This document shows, piece after piece, positions 21,209 to 33,129 of a stretch of DNA of 64,000 nucleotides (its first letter is position 1; each line of letters starts with the position of its first letter). The position numbers were made by a program, and so were the translations under genes. The DNA lies in assembly GCF_016592555.1 (NCBI RefSeq), contig NZ_AP014546.1:1-64000 (forward strand), written 5' to 3'. The DNA is from Neptunomonas japonica JAMM 1380 (GTDB lineage Bacteria > Pseudomonadota > Gammaproteobacteria > Pseudomonadales > Balneatricaceae). The notes under the pieces were generated by a model. The model was not told the origin of the DNA. It did no database searches and was given only the letters and a program-made list of their open reading frames with translations.

Positions 21209-22585
21209 TTAGAAGAATGCGAGGCCGACTTGGAATAGCCGCTCTACTTCGCTAATGCGTCGTTTATCAACTAAAAATAAGATGACATGATCCCCATTTT
21301 CAACGATAACATCATCATGTGCGATTAATACTTCATCGTTTCGCACGATAGCCCCAATGGTAGTTCCAGGAGGAAGGTCAATATCTTCAATTGCACGCCC
21401 CACTACTTTTGAGCTGCGCTTGTCACCATGAGCAACTGCTTCTAAAGCCTCAGCTGCACCACGGCGTAAAGAATGAACTGCAGCTACATCACCACGCCTT
21501 ACGTGAGTAAGTAGAGCGCCAATGGTGGTTTGCTGTGGTGATATAGCAATATCGATGACACCGCCTTGAACAAGGTCGACATAAGCAGGGTTGTTGATGA
21601 GCGTCATGACGGTTCTTGCACCAAGGCGTTTAGCAAGCATTGAAGCCATTATGTTGGCCTCATCATCATTCGTTAATGCGCAGAATACATCGGTGTCTTC
21701 GATGTTCTCTTCCAGCAATAACTCTTTATCTGAGGCGCTGCCATTCAAAACAATCGTGTTGTTCAGTGTGCGTGCCAGTTGGTTGCAACGTTGCATGCTG
21801 CGTTCAATAATTTTGACTCGAAAATCAGACTCTATATTACTGGCCAAACGCGCCCCAATATTACCTCCGCCGGCAATAATGATTCGCTTGTAAGGGTTGT
21901 CTAAACGGCGTAGCTCACTCATCACTGCTCTGATATCTTTCTTGGCAGCAATAAAAAACACTTCATCATCAGCTTCGATAACAGTGTCACCTTGAGGAAT
22001 AATTGGTTTACCTTGTCGAAAAATTGCGGCGACTCGGGTGTCGACTGCTGGCATGTGGGTGCGCAAGTAAGCTATTTCTCTCCCTACGAGAGGGCCTCCA
22101 TAGTAGGCCTTAACGGCAACGAGTTGGGCTTTGCCATCAGCAAAGTCGAGCACCTGTAGTGCGCCGGGTTGCTGGATCAGTCGCTTAATATGTTGAGTTA
22201 CTAGTTGTTCTGGGCTGATGAGTACATCAATAGGCATAGCCTCTTTATTGAAAAGTAGCTTGTCTTGTTCTAGATAATCATGAGCTCGTACGCGTGCTAT
22301 CTTGGTTGGGATATTAAATAGAGTTTGCCCTATTTGGCACGCTACCATGTTTACTTCATCACTGTTGGTTACCGCAATCAGCATATCTGCATCTTGAGCT
22401 CCCGCTTGTGCTAAAGGGCCTGGGTAGGATGCGTTACCTTCCACGGTGCGGATGTCCAATCGGTCTTGTAGCTCACGAATTCGATTGATATCAGTATCGA
22501 CAATCGTAATGTCATTGGCTTCGTTTGCTAGGTTTTCTGCAAGTGTGCCGCCAACCTGGCCTGCTCCTAGAATAACTATTTTCAT
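21209..22585 (-). CDS. trkA: Trk system potassium transporter TrkA
   Basis: This is the peripheral regulatory subunit that binds NAD(H) and nucleotides and gates TrkH. The 458-aa protein has two tandem RCK units. The first Rossmann start is [19 protein letters not shown] and the second is [17 protein letters not shown] (about residue 232). Each is followed by a TrkA_C domain, with DEVFFIAAK and [12 protein letters not shown] ends. The order rsmB-trkA-trkH is the one seen in Pseudomonas and relatives. The 17-bp gap from rsmB suggests one leftward operon running from def to trkH. Confidence 0.97.
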   Translation of the reverse strand: MKIVILGAGQVGGTLAENLANEANDITIVDTDINRIRELQDRLDIRTVEGNASYPGPLAQAGAQDADMLIAVTNSDEVNMVACQIGQTLFNIPTKIARVRAHDYLEQDKLLFNKEAMPIDVLISPEQLVTQHIKRLIQQPGALQVLDFADGKAQLVAVKAYYGGPLVGREIAYLRTHMPAVDTRVAAIFRQGKPIIPQGDTVIEADDEVFFIAAKKDIRAVMSELRRLDNPYKRIIIAGGGNIGARLASNIESDFRVKIIERSMQRCNQLARTLNNTIVLNGSASDKELLLEENIEDTDVFCALTNDDEANIMASMLAKRLGARTVMTLINNPAYVDLVQGGVIDIAISPQQTTIGALLTHVRRGDVAAVHSLRRGAAEALEAVAHGDKRSSKVVGRAIEDIDLPPGTTIGAIVRNDEVLIAHDDVIVENGDHVILFLVDKRRISEVERLFQVGLAFF

Positions 22586-22602
22586 CCGCTTTTCCGCTAA
22601 AG

Positions 22603-23901
22603 TTAATCGTCAGCTTTTTTTAGACTTGCGTAGAAGAATCCATCATGGCCATTTGGCTGAGGGAAAAGTTGTCTTCCGTATGGTCTTTCTACACCCCAGC
22701 TTGCATCAATAGGGAGGTGGCTAGCATCTTCGTGTTGTTTTAAGAAACGTTCGATGAGACGTTCGTTTTCTTGAGGGAAAATTGAACAGGTCGCATAAAC
22801 TAACGTTCCGCCACTCTTTAGCATGTCCCATAAATTATTAAGAATTTTCAGCTGAAGGTTTGATATAGCTAAAATTTCTTCTGCTTTACGCAAGACTTTA
22901 ATGTCGGGGTTTCTACGAATAACACCCGTTGCGCTGCATGGAGCGTCTACTAGAATCTTGTCGTACTGAGTAGCATCCCACCATTCATTCGTTGATGCGT
23001 CACCGATAATGAGTCTTGCATTAAGCCTAAGTCTTTCAAGGTTTTCATTAATTCTTTGGGCACGTTTTTCAGATATTTCTAACGCATCAACAGTAATGCC
23101 TTTTACTGACTCTAATAAATGGCATAATTTTCCGCCGGGAGCTGCACAGGCATCGAGGATATGTTCGCCCTCTTTTGCTGCTAATAACGATGTACTCAGC
23201 TGAGCAGCTTCGTCTTGTACGCTAACATTGCCCTCATCAAATCCTGGTAAATTTGACACATCGATGGGTACGGCAAGCGTGATACCGTGTTCAGAATAAA
23301 TACATGGGCTTGCACTAATATCCATATCAGCCAAAATGGATAAGTATGTTTCACGTGAAACATGCTGCTGATTTACACGAATGGTCATTGGCGCTTGCTG
23401 ATTATTTTGCGCCAGAATCTCTTGCCAAAAATGTGGCCAATTATGTTTAAGTTTTTCTATAAACCAACTCGGGTGATTAAATAAGAAAACTGGCTCGTCA
23501 TATAAGGTCTCAATGATCTGATCTTTTTCTCTGTCAAAGCGTCTAAGTACGGCATTAAGAAGCCCTGTAACTCTCATTGCATCAAGCTGGTGCGCCGCTT
23601 CAACTGTTTCGCTAATGGCTGCATGTGCAGGGATTCGCATCTCTAGCAACTGATAAAGGCCCACGAGTAGTAATGCGCGAATGTGAGTGTCAGATTTACG
23701 AATCGGCCTTTCAAGCAACGCGTCAGCTATGAGCTGTAGTTTTGGGTAGTTTCTAGTGGTACCAAAGCATATTTGCCTAAGTAGTGACTTATCTTTTTCA
23801 TCACACTGTTGCAGTGAATCAGCTAAGGACTGCTTTAATGAACCTCTTTCTTCAAGCAGAGGAGCTATGGCGAGAGCGGCTAAGCCACGAACGTTAATCA
23901 T
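22603..23901 (-). CDS. rsmB: 16S rRNA (cytosine(967)-C(5))-methyltransferase RsmB
   Basis: This enzyme methylates C967 of 16S rRNA with S-adenosylmethionine. The 432-aa protein has an N-terminal NusB-like RNA-binding domain (residues 1 to about 140) and a C-terminal Sun/NOP2 methyltransferase domain. The SAM-binding loop is [16 protein letters not shown]. The two family cysteines lie in [18 protein letters not shown] and [12 protein letters not shown]. It overlaps fmt by 4 bp, showing translational coupling. A perfect parS palindrome lies inside the coding sequence at 23347-23362. Confidence 0.97.
   Translation of the reverse strand: MINVRGLAALAIAPLLEERGSLKQSLADSLQQCDEKDKSLLRQICFGTTRNYPKLQLIADALLERPIRKSDTHIRALLLVGLYQLLEMRIPAHAAISETVEAAHQLDAMRVTGLLNAVLRRFDREKDQIIETLYDEPVFLFNHPSWFIEKLKHNWPHFWQEILAQNNQQAPMTIRVNQQHVSRETYLSILADMDISASPCIYSEHGITLAVPIDVSNLPGFDEGNVSVQDEAAQLSTSLLAAKEGEHILDACAAPGGKLCHLLESVKGITVDALEISEKRAQRINENLERLRLNARLIIGDASTNEWWDATQYDKILVDAPCSATGVIRRNPDIKVLRKAEEILAISNLQLKILNNLWDMLKSGGTLVYATCSIFPQENERLIERFLKQHEDASHLPIDASWGVERPYGRQLFPQPNGHDGFFYASLKKADD
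23347..23362. promoter_or_regulatory. parS: parS centromere site 2 (inside rsmB)
   Basis: This is a second exact TGTTTCACGTGAAACA, within the rsmB coding sequence and 7.8 kb from site 1. A perfect 16-bp consensus palindrome twice within 8 kb near dnaA is very unlikely by chance and fits an origin-proximal ParB loading zone. Confidence 0.92.
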
Positions 23902-24857
23902 ATGCCTAATTGTGCTCCTATAGAGAAGAGCTCTTTACGAGAGTTAAGTACATCTCTGGTCGCTAGAGGCTTGCCTCCCGGTAGTTGAAGGCGAGTTATA
24001 CCTAGTGCAGTAGCGTTGCCACAAGCAATAATGATGCGGTCTTTGTGTGTTTCTATGATAGTGCCGGGTTGTGCGCTAACATTCTCTATTTCTGGTTGAG
24101 GAGTAGCGCTTAATATCCGCAAGTTGCCGTCACCTAGAGAAGTGTAAGCAATGGGCCAGGGTGAAAGCCCCCTCACCTGCTTATCGATTACCTTTGCAGA
24201 GTTTGACCAGTCGATCAGCCCTTCTTCTTTTGTTAGCTTGTGCGCATAACATGCATCAGCGTCATCTTGCTTAAGAGGCTTGAGTTGGTTTGCTTGAATC
24301 AACTGCAGTGTTTCAATTAAGGCGTTAGCGCCAAAGGTAGCTAAGCGGTCATGTAAGCTGCCACTGGTGTCATCTGCTAAGATGGGACAAGTGTTTTTGA
24401 ATAACATGTCTCCGGTATCCAAACCTTCATCCATCTGCATAATTGTTATGCCGGTCTCTGTATCGCCTGCCAGAAGTGAGCGGTGAATAGGAGCTGCGCC
24501 GCGCCATCTTGGTAATAATGATGCATGCACATTAATGCACCCATGCTTGGGCGCTTCTAAGACAGCTAAAGGCAACAATAACCCATAAGCAACGACAACC
24601 ATGAGGTCAGCATTAAGTGATGCTAGCTCCGCCTGTTCTATCTCCCCTTTAAGGCGTTGAGGCTGGTACACCGGAATATCATGCTCAAGCGCAAGTGATT
24701 TAACGGGACTGGCTTTAAGCTTACGGCCTCTACCTGCTGGGCGGTCGGGCTGAGTGTAAACGCCAATAACATCATGTTCGCTGTTAATCAGAGCCGCTAG
24801 GCTACTCGCTGCAAAGTCGGGTGTGCCAGCAAAGATTATTCTTAAAGGTGTTGTCAT
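23898..24857 (-). CDS. fmt: Methionyl-tRNA formyltransferase
   Basis: This enzyme transfers formyl from 10-formyl-THF to Met-tRNAfMet for translation initiation. It has the start IIFAGTPDFAASSLAAL and the signature HASLLPRWRGAAPIHRSLLAGDTETGITIMQMD, which holds the catalytic Asn-His-Asp set. It also has the C-terminal OB-fold (PWPIAYTSLGDGNLRIL and beyond). I used the ATG at 24857 (MTTPLRII); an upstream ATG at 24911 would add 18 residues with no family support. It sits between def (67 bp upstream) and rsmB (overlap), the usual def-fmt-rsmB order. Confidence 0.97.
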   Translation of the reverse strand: MTTPLRIIFAGTPDFAASSLAALINSEHDVIGVYTQPDRPAGRGRKLKASPVKSLALEHDIPVYQPQRLKGEIEQAELASLNADLMVVVAYGLLLPLAVLEAPKHGCINVHASLLPRWRGAAPIHRSLLAGDTETGITIMQMDEGLDTGDMLFKNTCPILADDTSGSLHDRLATFGANALIETLQLIQANQLKPLKQDDADACYAHKLTKEEGLIDWSNSAKVIDKQVRGLSPWPIAYTSLGDGNLRILSATPQPEIENVSAQPGTIIETHKDRIIIACGNATALGITRLQLPGGKPLATRDVLNSRKELFSIGAQLGI

Positions 24858-24923
24858 TAGGTGTCCATAAACAAAAACAGGCTTGCGTCTGGCAAACCTG
24901 TTGGTAATCAAAATCGAACAGCT

Positions 24924-25436
24924 TTAGTTAGTCTGTTCAAGTTTATGTATTTTTTCTAGCTTAGAGCGAATACGGCTTCGCTTTAAGTTAGATAGGTAGT
25001 CAACGAACAACTTACCATTAAGGTGATCTATCTCATGCTGTATGCAAACAGCCAGTAGATCGTGAGCTTCCATTTCAAATGATTCGCCATTGCGATCTAA
25101 TGCTTTTACACGGATATGGTTGGGGCGTTTAATTTCTTCATAAAAGCCTGGGACAGATAAGCAGCCTTCTTGCATCTGCTCAAGTTCATCCGAGATAGTT
25201 TCAAATGAAGGGTTTATCAAAACCAAAGGCTCATCACTCTCTTCTGATATATCAATAGTGATGATTTGACGATGAATATTGACTTGTGTTGCCGCAAGAC
25301 CAATACCAGGAGCGTCGTACATGGTTTCAAACATATCGTCGATCACTTGGCGTAATGCATCATCGACATGTTCAACGGGCTCTGCGATGGTGCGCAGTCG
25401 TGGATCAGGAAATTCTAGAACGGTTAACAGGGCCAT
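24924..25436 (-). CDS. def: Peptide deformylase
   Basis: This Fe2+/Zn2+ hydrolase removes the N-formyl group from nascent proteins. The three motifs are present: GIGLAATQV (about residue 45), EGCLSVPG (about 90) and [11 protein letters not shown] (about 133). They hold the metal ligands Cys and two His and the catalytic Glu. The 170-aa length is normal. It is the first gene of the leftward def-fmt-rsmB-trkA-trkH unit and divergent from the LysM gene, again as in Pseudomonas. Confidence 0.97.
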   Translation of the reverse strand: MALLTVLEFPDPRLRTIAEPVEHVDDALRQVIDDMFETMYDAPGIGLAATQVNIHRQIITIDISEESDEPLVLINPSFETISDELEQMQEGCLSVPGFYEEIKRPNHIRVKALDRNGESFEMEAHDLLAVCIQHEIDHLNGKLFVDYLSNLKRSRIRSKLEKIHKLEQTN

Positions 25437-25595
25437 AAATTCACATATTCTTCACAAAATTATTATAAGAGCCATATTCGGCACAAAATATCATTTAACC
25501 TATTATACTGATATGACGCTACGATGCATTTGTCGTTTACCATTGTTTATTATAGGTGCAATGGATCATTCCGGGCACTCAGCAAGGGAACTGAG

Positions 25596-26633
25596 ATGAA
25601 AAGACTGTTTGGTATATGTTTGGCTTCATGGCTTGCTTTGTCAACGCCAATTCAAGTGCAAGCAAGAGCTGATCAAATACAGCTGCAAGAGAACCACCCT
25701 CAAGAGTATGTGGTTGTTAAAGGCGACACTCTGTGGGATATCTCTGGACACTTTTTGAAAAAACCTTGGCGCTGGCCTGAGCTGTGGGATGTGAATCCGC
25801 AGATTGATGACCCACATTGGATCTACCCTGGAGACATTCTTTATCTGACATGGGTTAATGGTCAGCCGAAATTGCGTTTGAAAAATGATCGGATGCAACC
25901 GCGAGCACGTGTTTCTAAACTGGATAGTGCTATTCCCGCTATTCCATTAAAAGACTTATTTGCCTTCCTCAGTGATAACGTTGTATTAGATGAAGAGTTA
26001 CTGAAGAAAACACCTTATGTACTGGGGGGGCGTAACGAGCGAATTATTGCGGGTGCAGGTGACCGAATTTATGCGCGTGGTGAAATTGATCAAGGGCATA
26101 TAGCACAAAATGTTTATCGTCCTGCCAAAAAGTACATCGATCCTAGCACTAAAGAGTTGCTAGGTTATGAGTTGCTAAAAGTAGCGGAAGCGAGAATTAG
26201 TGCTTTAAATGGTGATATTACGAGCTTGGAAATTATCAAATCTCGTGAAGAGGTTCGGGTGTTAGATAGGGTTATTCCCGCGCCTGAAGCACGTATACAG
26301 TCAGTCTTTTACCCCGTGGCGGCGCCGCTTGAATCTAGAGGTCAGATTCTGGCTGTTCTACGTGGTGTAACCAAAATTGGTCGTTATGATGCAGTGACTA
26401 TTAACTTGGGTAAACGTGAAGGCTTAAAATCGGGGCATGTTTTTAAGGTATTCACACGGGGTGAAACGATTAAAGATCCGCTCACTAAAGAGAAAGTCAC
26501 ACTTCCCGCTGAAGAAGCCGGCACATTAATGGTTTTTAAAACCTATGACAAAGTCAGTTACGGTTTAATCATGACAGCAACAAATGTGTTGTCTATTGGA
26601 GATACGATTCGCTCCCCTGACGCGGATAATTAA
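25596..26633 (+). CDS. LysM peptidoglycan-binding domain protein
   Basis: This 345-aa exported protein belongs to the family that sits between def and dprA in many gammaproteobacteria. It has a signal peptide (MKRLFGICLASWLALSTPIQVQA). A LysM domain follows at about residues 37-85 (YVVVKGDTLWDISGHFLKKPWRWPELWDVNPQ...WIYPGDILYL). A long C-terminal region of unknown fold covers the rest. It probably acts in the periplasm on the cell wall. The ATG at 25596 has AAGGGAACTGAG upstream and directly precedes the signal peptide. A longer in-frame start at 25524 would bury the signal peptide. Confidence 0.92.
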   Translation: MKRLFGICLASWLALSTPIQVQARADQIQLQENHPQEYVVVKGDTLWDISGHFLKKPWRWPELWDVNPQIDDPHWIYPGDILYLTWVNGQPKLRLKNDRMQPRARVSKLDSAIPAIPLKDLFAFLSDNVVLDEELLKKTPYVLGGRNERIIAGAGDRIYARGEIDQGHIAQNVYRPAKKYIDPSTKELLGYELLKVAEARISALNGDITSLEIIKSREEVRVLDRVIPAPEARIQSVFYPVAAPLESRGQILAVLRGVTKIGRYDAVTINLGKREGLKSGHVFKVFTRGETIKDPLTKEKVTLPAEEAGTLMVFKTYDKVSYGLIMTATNVLSIGDTIRSPDADN

Positions 26634-26669
26634 GAAATAATATCAATGATATAAAAATGAGAGAGCAAT

Positions 26670-27812
26670 ATGCCAAGCGATCCAAAGGACTGGATCGCTA
26701 TCAGCCAGTTGCCGGGTATAGGCCCTGCAACATTAGGTAAGTTATTCCGCGGTAAATGGACGCCTAAGAAGCTGATAGCAGATCAAGATAGCCAGTCGGC
26801 CACCTCAAGTAATACTCCTCGGTTAAACAAGCTACAAAAAGCTCAGCTGTACAATTATGTTATGCAAAGAGGGTCTTTGTGGGATTCAACACAGCAGTGT
26901 GTTGAGCAGCTACAGCGTATAAACGTTCAATGCTTGTTGGCAGATGACGATGCTTATCCTGCCCTTCTTCGAGAAGCACCCGATCATCCTGTGATGTTGT
27001 TCTTACAGGGCTCTATTGATGCCTTACACATGCCGATGGTCTCCGTTGTGGGTAGCCGTAATGCCAGCGCTGCGGGGTTGCGTCACGCTTACCAGTTCTC
27101 AAAAGCACTTTCGGCGGGAGGCTTTGTGGTTACCAGTGGTATGGCATTGGGTATTGATGGTGCTGCACATCAGGCTGCTGTAGATTTAGGTTTGCCTACG
27201 GTTGCTGTGATGGGCACAGGAAGTGACCAGGTTTATCCACGTCGTCACCAAAAATTATCAGAAAAAATCTTGGAAACAGGAGGGGCGCTGATGACTGAGC
27301 TACTACCTGGCGCAGGACCATTGGCTGCACATTTTCCTAGGCGCAATAGAATTATCAGTGGGCTTTCGACTGGGGTTCTGGTGGTCGAGGCGGCCGTGAA
27401 AAGTGGCTCTCTAATTACGGCACGAATGGCGCTTAATCAAGGACGAGAAGTGTTTGCATTACCCGGTTCTATTGATCACCCAGGAAGTCGAGGTTGCCAT
27501 GCGCTTATTAGGGAAGGCGCAGTACTAGTTGAGTCTGTAGACCATATGTTGGATGAGCTATCGGCCATGCTGGGTTTGTTGCGGCGTGTGTCAGAAGATA
27601 CAGAGGCAACGGGCAATCAGAATGAGCTTCAAAAAGGCTTATCGGATATTCAAAATATGGTATTGAATTCAGTCGATTTCTCGCAAACATTATTGGAAGA
27701 GATTATCATACGAACGGATAGTCTCGACTGCCAGTTGCAATCACACTTAGTAGAATTGGAGTTACTCGGCTGGATTGAAGCCACGGCAGGTGGCTATCAA
27801 AGGATACGTTGA
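26670..27812 (+). CDS. dprA: DNA-processing protein DprA
   Basis: This protein loads RecA on incoming single-stranded DNA in natural transformation, and it is widely kept in non-competent species. The 380-aa protein has an N-terminal helix-hairpin-helix/SAM-like region (WIAISQLPGIGPATLGKLF). The Rossmann-like DprA core follows (VSVVGSRNASAAGLRHAYQFSKALSAGGFVVTSGMALGIDGAAH, VYPRRHQKL, FPRRNRIISGLSTGVLVVEA). A C-terminal winged helix covers about residues 320-380. It is part of the rightward LysM-dprA-tsaC-hemF-aroE run. Confidence 0.96.
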   Translation: MPSDPKDWIAISQLPGIGPATLGKLFRGKWTPKKLIADQDSQSATSSNTPRLNKLQKAQLYNYVMQRGSLWDSTQQCVEQLQRINVQCLLADDDAYPALLREAPDHPVMLFLQGSIDALHMPMVSVVGSRNASAAGLRHAYQFSKALSAGGFVVTSGMALGIDGAAHQAAVDLGLPTVAVMGTGSDQVYPRRHQKLSEKILETGGALMTELLPGAGPLAAHFPRRNRIISGLSTGVLVVEAAVKSGSLITARMALNQGREVFALPGSIDHPGSRGCHALIREGAVLVESVDHMLDELSAMLGLLRRVSEDTEATGNQNELQKGLSDIQNMVLNSVDFSQTLLEEIIIRTDSLDCQLQSHLVELELLGWIEATAGGYQRIR

Positions 27813-27884
27813 TGCACTCATGTAGAGTTGCAAGTAGGATGTGAAACAGGTAGTTTCCCGGCTTTAATACAAAGAGTTTTTGGT

Positions 27885-29386
<1,502 letters not shown>

Positions 29387-29388
29387 TT

Positions 29389-30213
29389 GTGGATAAGTAT
29401 GCCGTTTTTGGTAACCCAATATCACACTCAAAGTCTCCTGTTATACATGCGCAGTTTGCTCAACAAACCTCTCAGCTGCTGAGCTATGAAGCTATTTGTG
29501 CGCCTGTGGGTAAGTTTGAAGAAACGGTCCGGAGCTTTTTGGCTGAAGGAGGCAAAGGGCTTAATGTGACCGTTCCTTTTAAAGAAGAGGCATGGCAAGT
29601 AGCGAAAGTGCGTTCAGAACGCGCTGAGCTTGCGGGTGCCGTTAATACCTTGTATTTCAACGATGAAGGCTTATTGTGCGGCGAAAATACTGATGGTGTG
29701 GGTATGGTAAGAGATATCCAAGAAAACCACGGTTATTCGATAACGGGAAAAAAGGTCTTAGTGCTGGGTGCGGGGGGCGCTGTTCGTGGTGTTATGAAGC
29801 CTATATTGGAACAAAATCCGGGCGAAGTCGTGATTGCTAACCGGACCGTTTCAAAAGCACAAACCTTGGCCGAGCTATTTTCGCCGTTCGGACATGTTAG
29901 CGCTTCATCTTTGGATACACTGCGCGGCCCATTTGATCTTATTATCAATGGTACTGCTGCAAGCCTTCAAGGAGAGATGCCGGTATTGCCACAAGGGATG
30001 GTGCACTCCCAGTCATGGTGTTATGACATGATGTATAGTACTGAGCCTACCCCATTTAACCGGTGGGCGAGTAATGAAGGAGCCTGTCGGCAACTCGATG
30101 GTCTTGGCATGCTCGTTGAGCAGGCTGCCGAATCTTTCTATATTTGGAGGGGTGTGCGCCCCGATACCAGCTCACTAATTAGTCGTTTGCGTGAACAGAT
30201 ATTAAATCATTGA
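29389..30213 (+). CDS. aroE: Shikimate dehydrogenase (NADP+)
   Basis: This enzyme reduces 3-dehydroshikimate to shikimate in aromatic amino acid synthesis. The shikimate site is seen in GNPISHSKSPVIHAQFA, NVTVPFKEEA (catalytic Lys) and GAVNTL...NTDGVGMVRDI (catalytic Asp). The NADP-binding loop is VLGAGGAVRGV. It starts with GTG only 2 bp after the hemF stop, with GGAGG inside the hemF end serving as ribosome site, so coupling to hemF is likely. Its 274-aa length is normal. Confidence 0.97.
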   Translation: MDKYAVFGNPISHSKSPVIHAQFAQQTSQLLSYEAICAPVGKFEETVRSFLAEGGKGLNVTVPFKEEAWQVAKVRSERAELAGAVNTLYFNDEGLLCGENTDGVGMVRDIQENHGYSITGKKVLVLGAGGAVRGVMKPILEQNPGEVVIANRTVSKAQTLAELFSPFGHVSASSLDTLRGPFDLIINGTAASLQGEMPVLPQGMVHSQSWCYDMMYSTEPTPFNRWASNEGACRQLDGLGMLVEQAAESFYIWRGVRPDTSSLISRLREQILNH

Positions 30214-30312
30214 TTTAGAAGCCTTAAACCTAGACTAATTTCATCTGTTTTCTTGCATACCTGCCGATCAGGGTTTATAAAGTTTATAAACCCTCCGGCT
30301 CAGGATGTACTG

Positions 30313-32691
30313 ATGGAAAAGTTGAAATCCCTCCCTACCGAAGCCCTTTATAAAGTATGTGACACTGATATTTTGCCTTTTTTAACCACGGAAACCTTAG
30401 AGAACTTCAATGGTTTTTTTGGTCAGGAACGTGCTATTGAAGCAATGGGCTTCGGCGTGGGAATGCGCCGCCCCGGTTATAATCTTTTTGTTATGGGTAA
30501 TCCGCATACTGGGCGTTTTTCATTCGCGATGGAAAGCTTAAAAGGCATTGCGAAAAAAGAAAAGAAGCCCAGCGACTGGTGTTATCTGAATAATTTATTG
30601 GATGACCGCTACCCTGTTGCGATGGAGCTGCAAGCAGGCAAAGCTTCACAGCTGCGCCGTGATAATAAGCGCATGATTGAAACGATCATGACAGAGTTGC
30701 CCGCCGTGTTTGAGAACCCTGCTTATCAGCGTAAGAAAAGTAAAATAGAGCGAGATTTTAATCGCCACTATGATCAAGCCATTGATAGTGTGGAAAAACG
30801 TGCGCGTGAAAATAGTATTGCAGTCTATCAAGAAGGTGGAACGGTAGGTTTTACTCCCGTTGCTGAAGGTCAGGCAATGGATGAGGCAATGTTTTCTCAG
30901 CTATCAGAAGAGGTGCGAGATACATTCTCGAAAAACATATCTGAGTTAGAAGATTATCTTACAGAGAGCCTGACTGAATTACCGCAATGGCGCCGTGAAG
31001 CCGCCGAAAAAATGAAAATACTCGACCGCGATACCGCACGCCAAACAGTATCTCCTCTGATTCAAACAGTGAAAGAGAAATATAATAATATTAGCGGTTT
31101 GGCTGATTACTTTAATCAGTTAGAAAGCCATATTGTTAAAAATAGCGCCGATTTGATTAATGATGAAAGACTAATTGAAGCACGCACAGAGAACGGCCGC
31201 CGCACATTACTGGATGACCAATTTGGTGTGAATCTGCTTGTGGATAACAGTAAAACCAAAGGATCGCCTGTTATTTTTGAAGCTCACCCTAGTTACGAGA
31301 ACCTATTTGGTCGGGTTGAATACAATAATGATATGGGGGCAATGGTCACTAATTATCAAATGATTCGCCCGGGCGCATTACATAATGCGAACGGTGGATA
31401 TCTTGTCTTAGAGGCTGAGAAACTGTTAGAGCAGCCCTTTGTATATGGGGCGCTAAAGCGTGCACTTAAAGCGCATGAGATTCGCATAGAAAACCCAATG
31501 AGCGAGTATTCGGGTATCAGTACCATTACACTCAGCCCTGCTCCTATGCCGTTGCATGTAAAAGTTGTATTAATTGGGGGACGCGATACGTACTACTTGC
31601 TGCAAGAGATGGATCAAGATTTCGAGAAGATGTTTCGTGTCGTTGTCGATTTTGACGAAGACGTGGAGCGAGCGCCAGCTACCATCCGTAATTATGCGCG
31701 CTTGATGAAAACCTTAGCGGCTGAAGAGAGCTTGGCGCCTCTAACACGTGATGCAGTGGCGCGTTTAGTTGAGCAAAGCTCACGTTTGTCTGGTGATCAG
31801 GATCTGTTATCGGCGCATATTGGTGAGTTGGTTGATCTGTTATGCGAAGCTGATTACAAACGAAAATCAGCAGGTGAAGACCTGATTAATGCCAAGCATG
31901 TTGAAATGGCGCTAGATGCTCAAGAGAAGCGTACCGGTCGGCTTGCACAGAAAATTTTGGAAAGCATCTTAAACGAAACCGTGCTGATCGATACTGATGG
32001 TAAGGCCATCGGGAAAAGTAACGGCCTAACGGTGTTACAGGTAGGTGATGTTTCGTTTGGTACACCTGCACGTATAACTGCGACAGTACACCCTGGTAGT
32101 CGTGGTATTGTCGATATCGAGCGTGAAGTACAGCTGGGCCAGTCGATACACTCGAAAGGCGTGTTAATACTCTCTGGCTATTTAGGGCATCAGTATGCTC
32201 AAGACTTTCCGTTAACCCTCTCTGCCAGTATCGCATTAGAACAATCTTATGGTTACATTGATGGTGATAGCGCCTCATTAGCTGAGATATGCACGCTTAT
32301 TTCTGCCTTGACGCATATTCCTATTTTTCAACAATATGCTCTAACCGGTTCAATCAACCAGTACGGTGAAGTTCAAGCGATTGGTGGTGTGAACGAAAAA
32401 ATTGAAGGCTTTTATAAACTATGCGAAACCCGTGGTTTAACGGGCCAGCAAGGGGTCATCATTCCTCGGGCAAATGTACGTAATCTGATGCTTAAAAAGA
32501 CGGTAGTAGAGGCCGTTGAGCGTGGTGAGTTCAAAATTTATGCCGTTGCTACGGTTGATGAATGCTTAGAAATTTTAATGGGGCGCTCAGTGGGCAAACG
32601 TAAAGCTGATGGAAGCTTTACTCAACGCAGCATTAACCACCAAGTAGTTAAGCGTCTTAAAGAGTTACATAAAGCGACAACAGCGGGCTGA
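30313..32691 (+). CDS. Lon-like ATP-dependent protease (AAA_32 / LonB-like family)
   Basis: This 792-aa protein belongs to the Lon-related family without a Lon substrate-recognition domain. The N-terminal half is an AAA_32-type ATPase region with a divergent P-loop (MGNPHTGRFSF, about residue 61). The usual Lys-Ser/Thr is replaced by Arg-Phe-Ser. The C-terminal Lon protease domain (about residues 545-755) has the catalytic Ser in GDSASLAE and Lys in GGVNEKIEGFY. I placed the start at the ATG at 30313 (MEKLKSLP); an earlier TTG in frame at 30253 would add 20 odd residues. Its substrates are not known. Confidence 0.93.
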   Translation: MEKLKSLPTEALYKVCDTDILPFLTTETLENFNGFFGQERAIEAMGFGVGMRRPGYNLFVMGNPHTGRFSFAMESLKGIAKKEKKPSDWCYLNNLLDDRYPVAMELQAGKASQLRRDNKRMIETIMTELPAVFENPAYQRKKSKIERDFNRHYDQAIDSVEKRARENSIAVYQEGGTVGFTPVAEGQAMDEAMFSQLSEEVRDTFSKNISELEDYLTESLTELPQWRREAAEKMKILDRDTARQTVSPLIQTVKEKYNNISGLADYFNQLESHIVKNSADLINDERLIEARTENGRRTLLDDQFGVNLLVDNSKTKGSPVIFEAHPSYENLFGRVEYNNDMGAMVTNYQMIRPGALHNANGGYLVLEAEKLLEQPFVYGALKRALKAHEIRIENPMSEYSGISTITLSPAPMPLHVKVVLIGGRDTYYLLQEMDQDFEKMFRVVVDFDEDVERAPATIRNYARLMKTLAAEESLAPLTRDAVARLVEQSSRLSGDQDLLSAHIGELVDLLCEADYKRKSAGEDLINAKHVEMALDAQEKRTGRLAQKILESILNETVLIDTDGKAIGKSNGLTVLQVGDVSFGTPARITATVHPGSRGIVDIEREVQLGQSIHSKGVLILSGYLGHQYAQDFPLTLSASIALEQSYGYIDGDSASLAEICTLISALTHIPIFQQYALTGSINQYGEVQAIGGVNEKIEGFYKLCETRGLTGQQGVIIPRANVRNLMLKKTVVEAVERGEFKIYAVATVDECLEILMGRSVGKRKADGSFTQRSINHQVVKRLKELHKATTAG

Positions 32692-32699
32692 AGGTAATG

Positions 32700-32728
32700 A
32701 ACCAGACGGGGCACCTGCCCCTCTGGTT
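32700..32728. terminator. Terminator between Lon-like gene and cytochrome c gene
   Basis: AACCAGA and TCTGGTT enclose an inner GGGGCA / TGCCCC stem, giving a strong hairpin between two convergent genes. Only a weak T-rich tail follows on the plus strand. Confidence 0.65.
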
Positions 32729-32745
32729 GTTAAGGCTACGGATGC

Positions 32746-33129
32746 TTATTTCAGCGAGCGTAAGAAGCTTATGAGGTAGTCCTGTTCTGCTTTGTCTGTG
32801 ATGGACACATGACGCATGCGAGTTCCAGGTACAAGGGCTTCGTTGTCAGAAATCCATTTTCGCAGGTTGTCTTCATCCCATGTAATGCCAGATTTTTTCA
32901 TCGCTTCAGAATAAGCAAAGCGAGGCATTGACGCTGCTTTACGATTTACAACGCCGATCAGATTCGGGCCGAAGGAGTTTTTGCTCGGCTCAAGTGAATG
33001 GCAGGCGGTGCAATGGTGGTTAAAAATCTGCCGTCCGGCTTCAGTCATACCGCCCTCTTCTGCTTGTACCGATAACGGTGAAGCCAGTGCAGAGCATAAA
33101 ATTAAAGACGATAGCAAGGTTGCTTTCAT
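32746..33129 (-). CDS. Small class I cytochrome c
   Basis: This 127-aa periplasmic mono-haem cytochrome c is of the c2/c550 type. It has a signal peptide (residues 1-23, ending VQA) and a haem-binding CTACH near residue 39. The family segment FGPNLIGVVNRKAASMPRFAYSEAMK follows. Possible axial Met ligands are in the stretch TRMRHVS near residue 104. It is monocistronic, convergent with the Lon-like gene. The electron-transfer partner cannot be deduced from the neighbours. Confidence 0.93.
   Translation of the reverse strand: MKATLLSSLILCSALASPLSVQAEEGGMTEAGRQIFNHHCTACHSLEPSKNSFGPNLIGVVNRKAASMPRFAYSEAMKKSGITWDEDNLRKWISDNEALVPGTRMRHVSITDKAEQDYLISFLRSLK

Noticed and set aside
31886..32278. Open frame of 130 codons opposite the Lon-like gene
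   Set aside because: It lies inside a conserved protease domain and shows no recognisable protein features.
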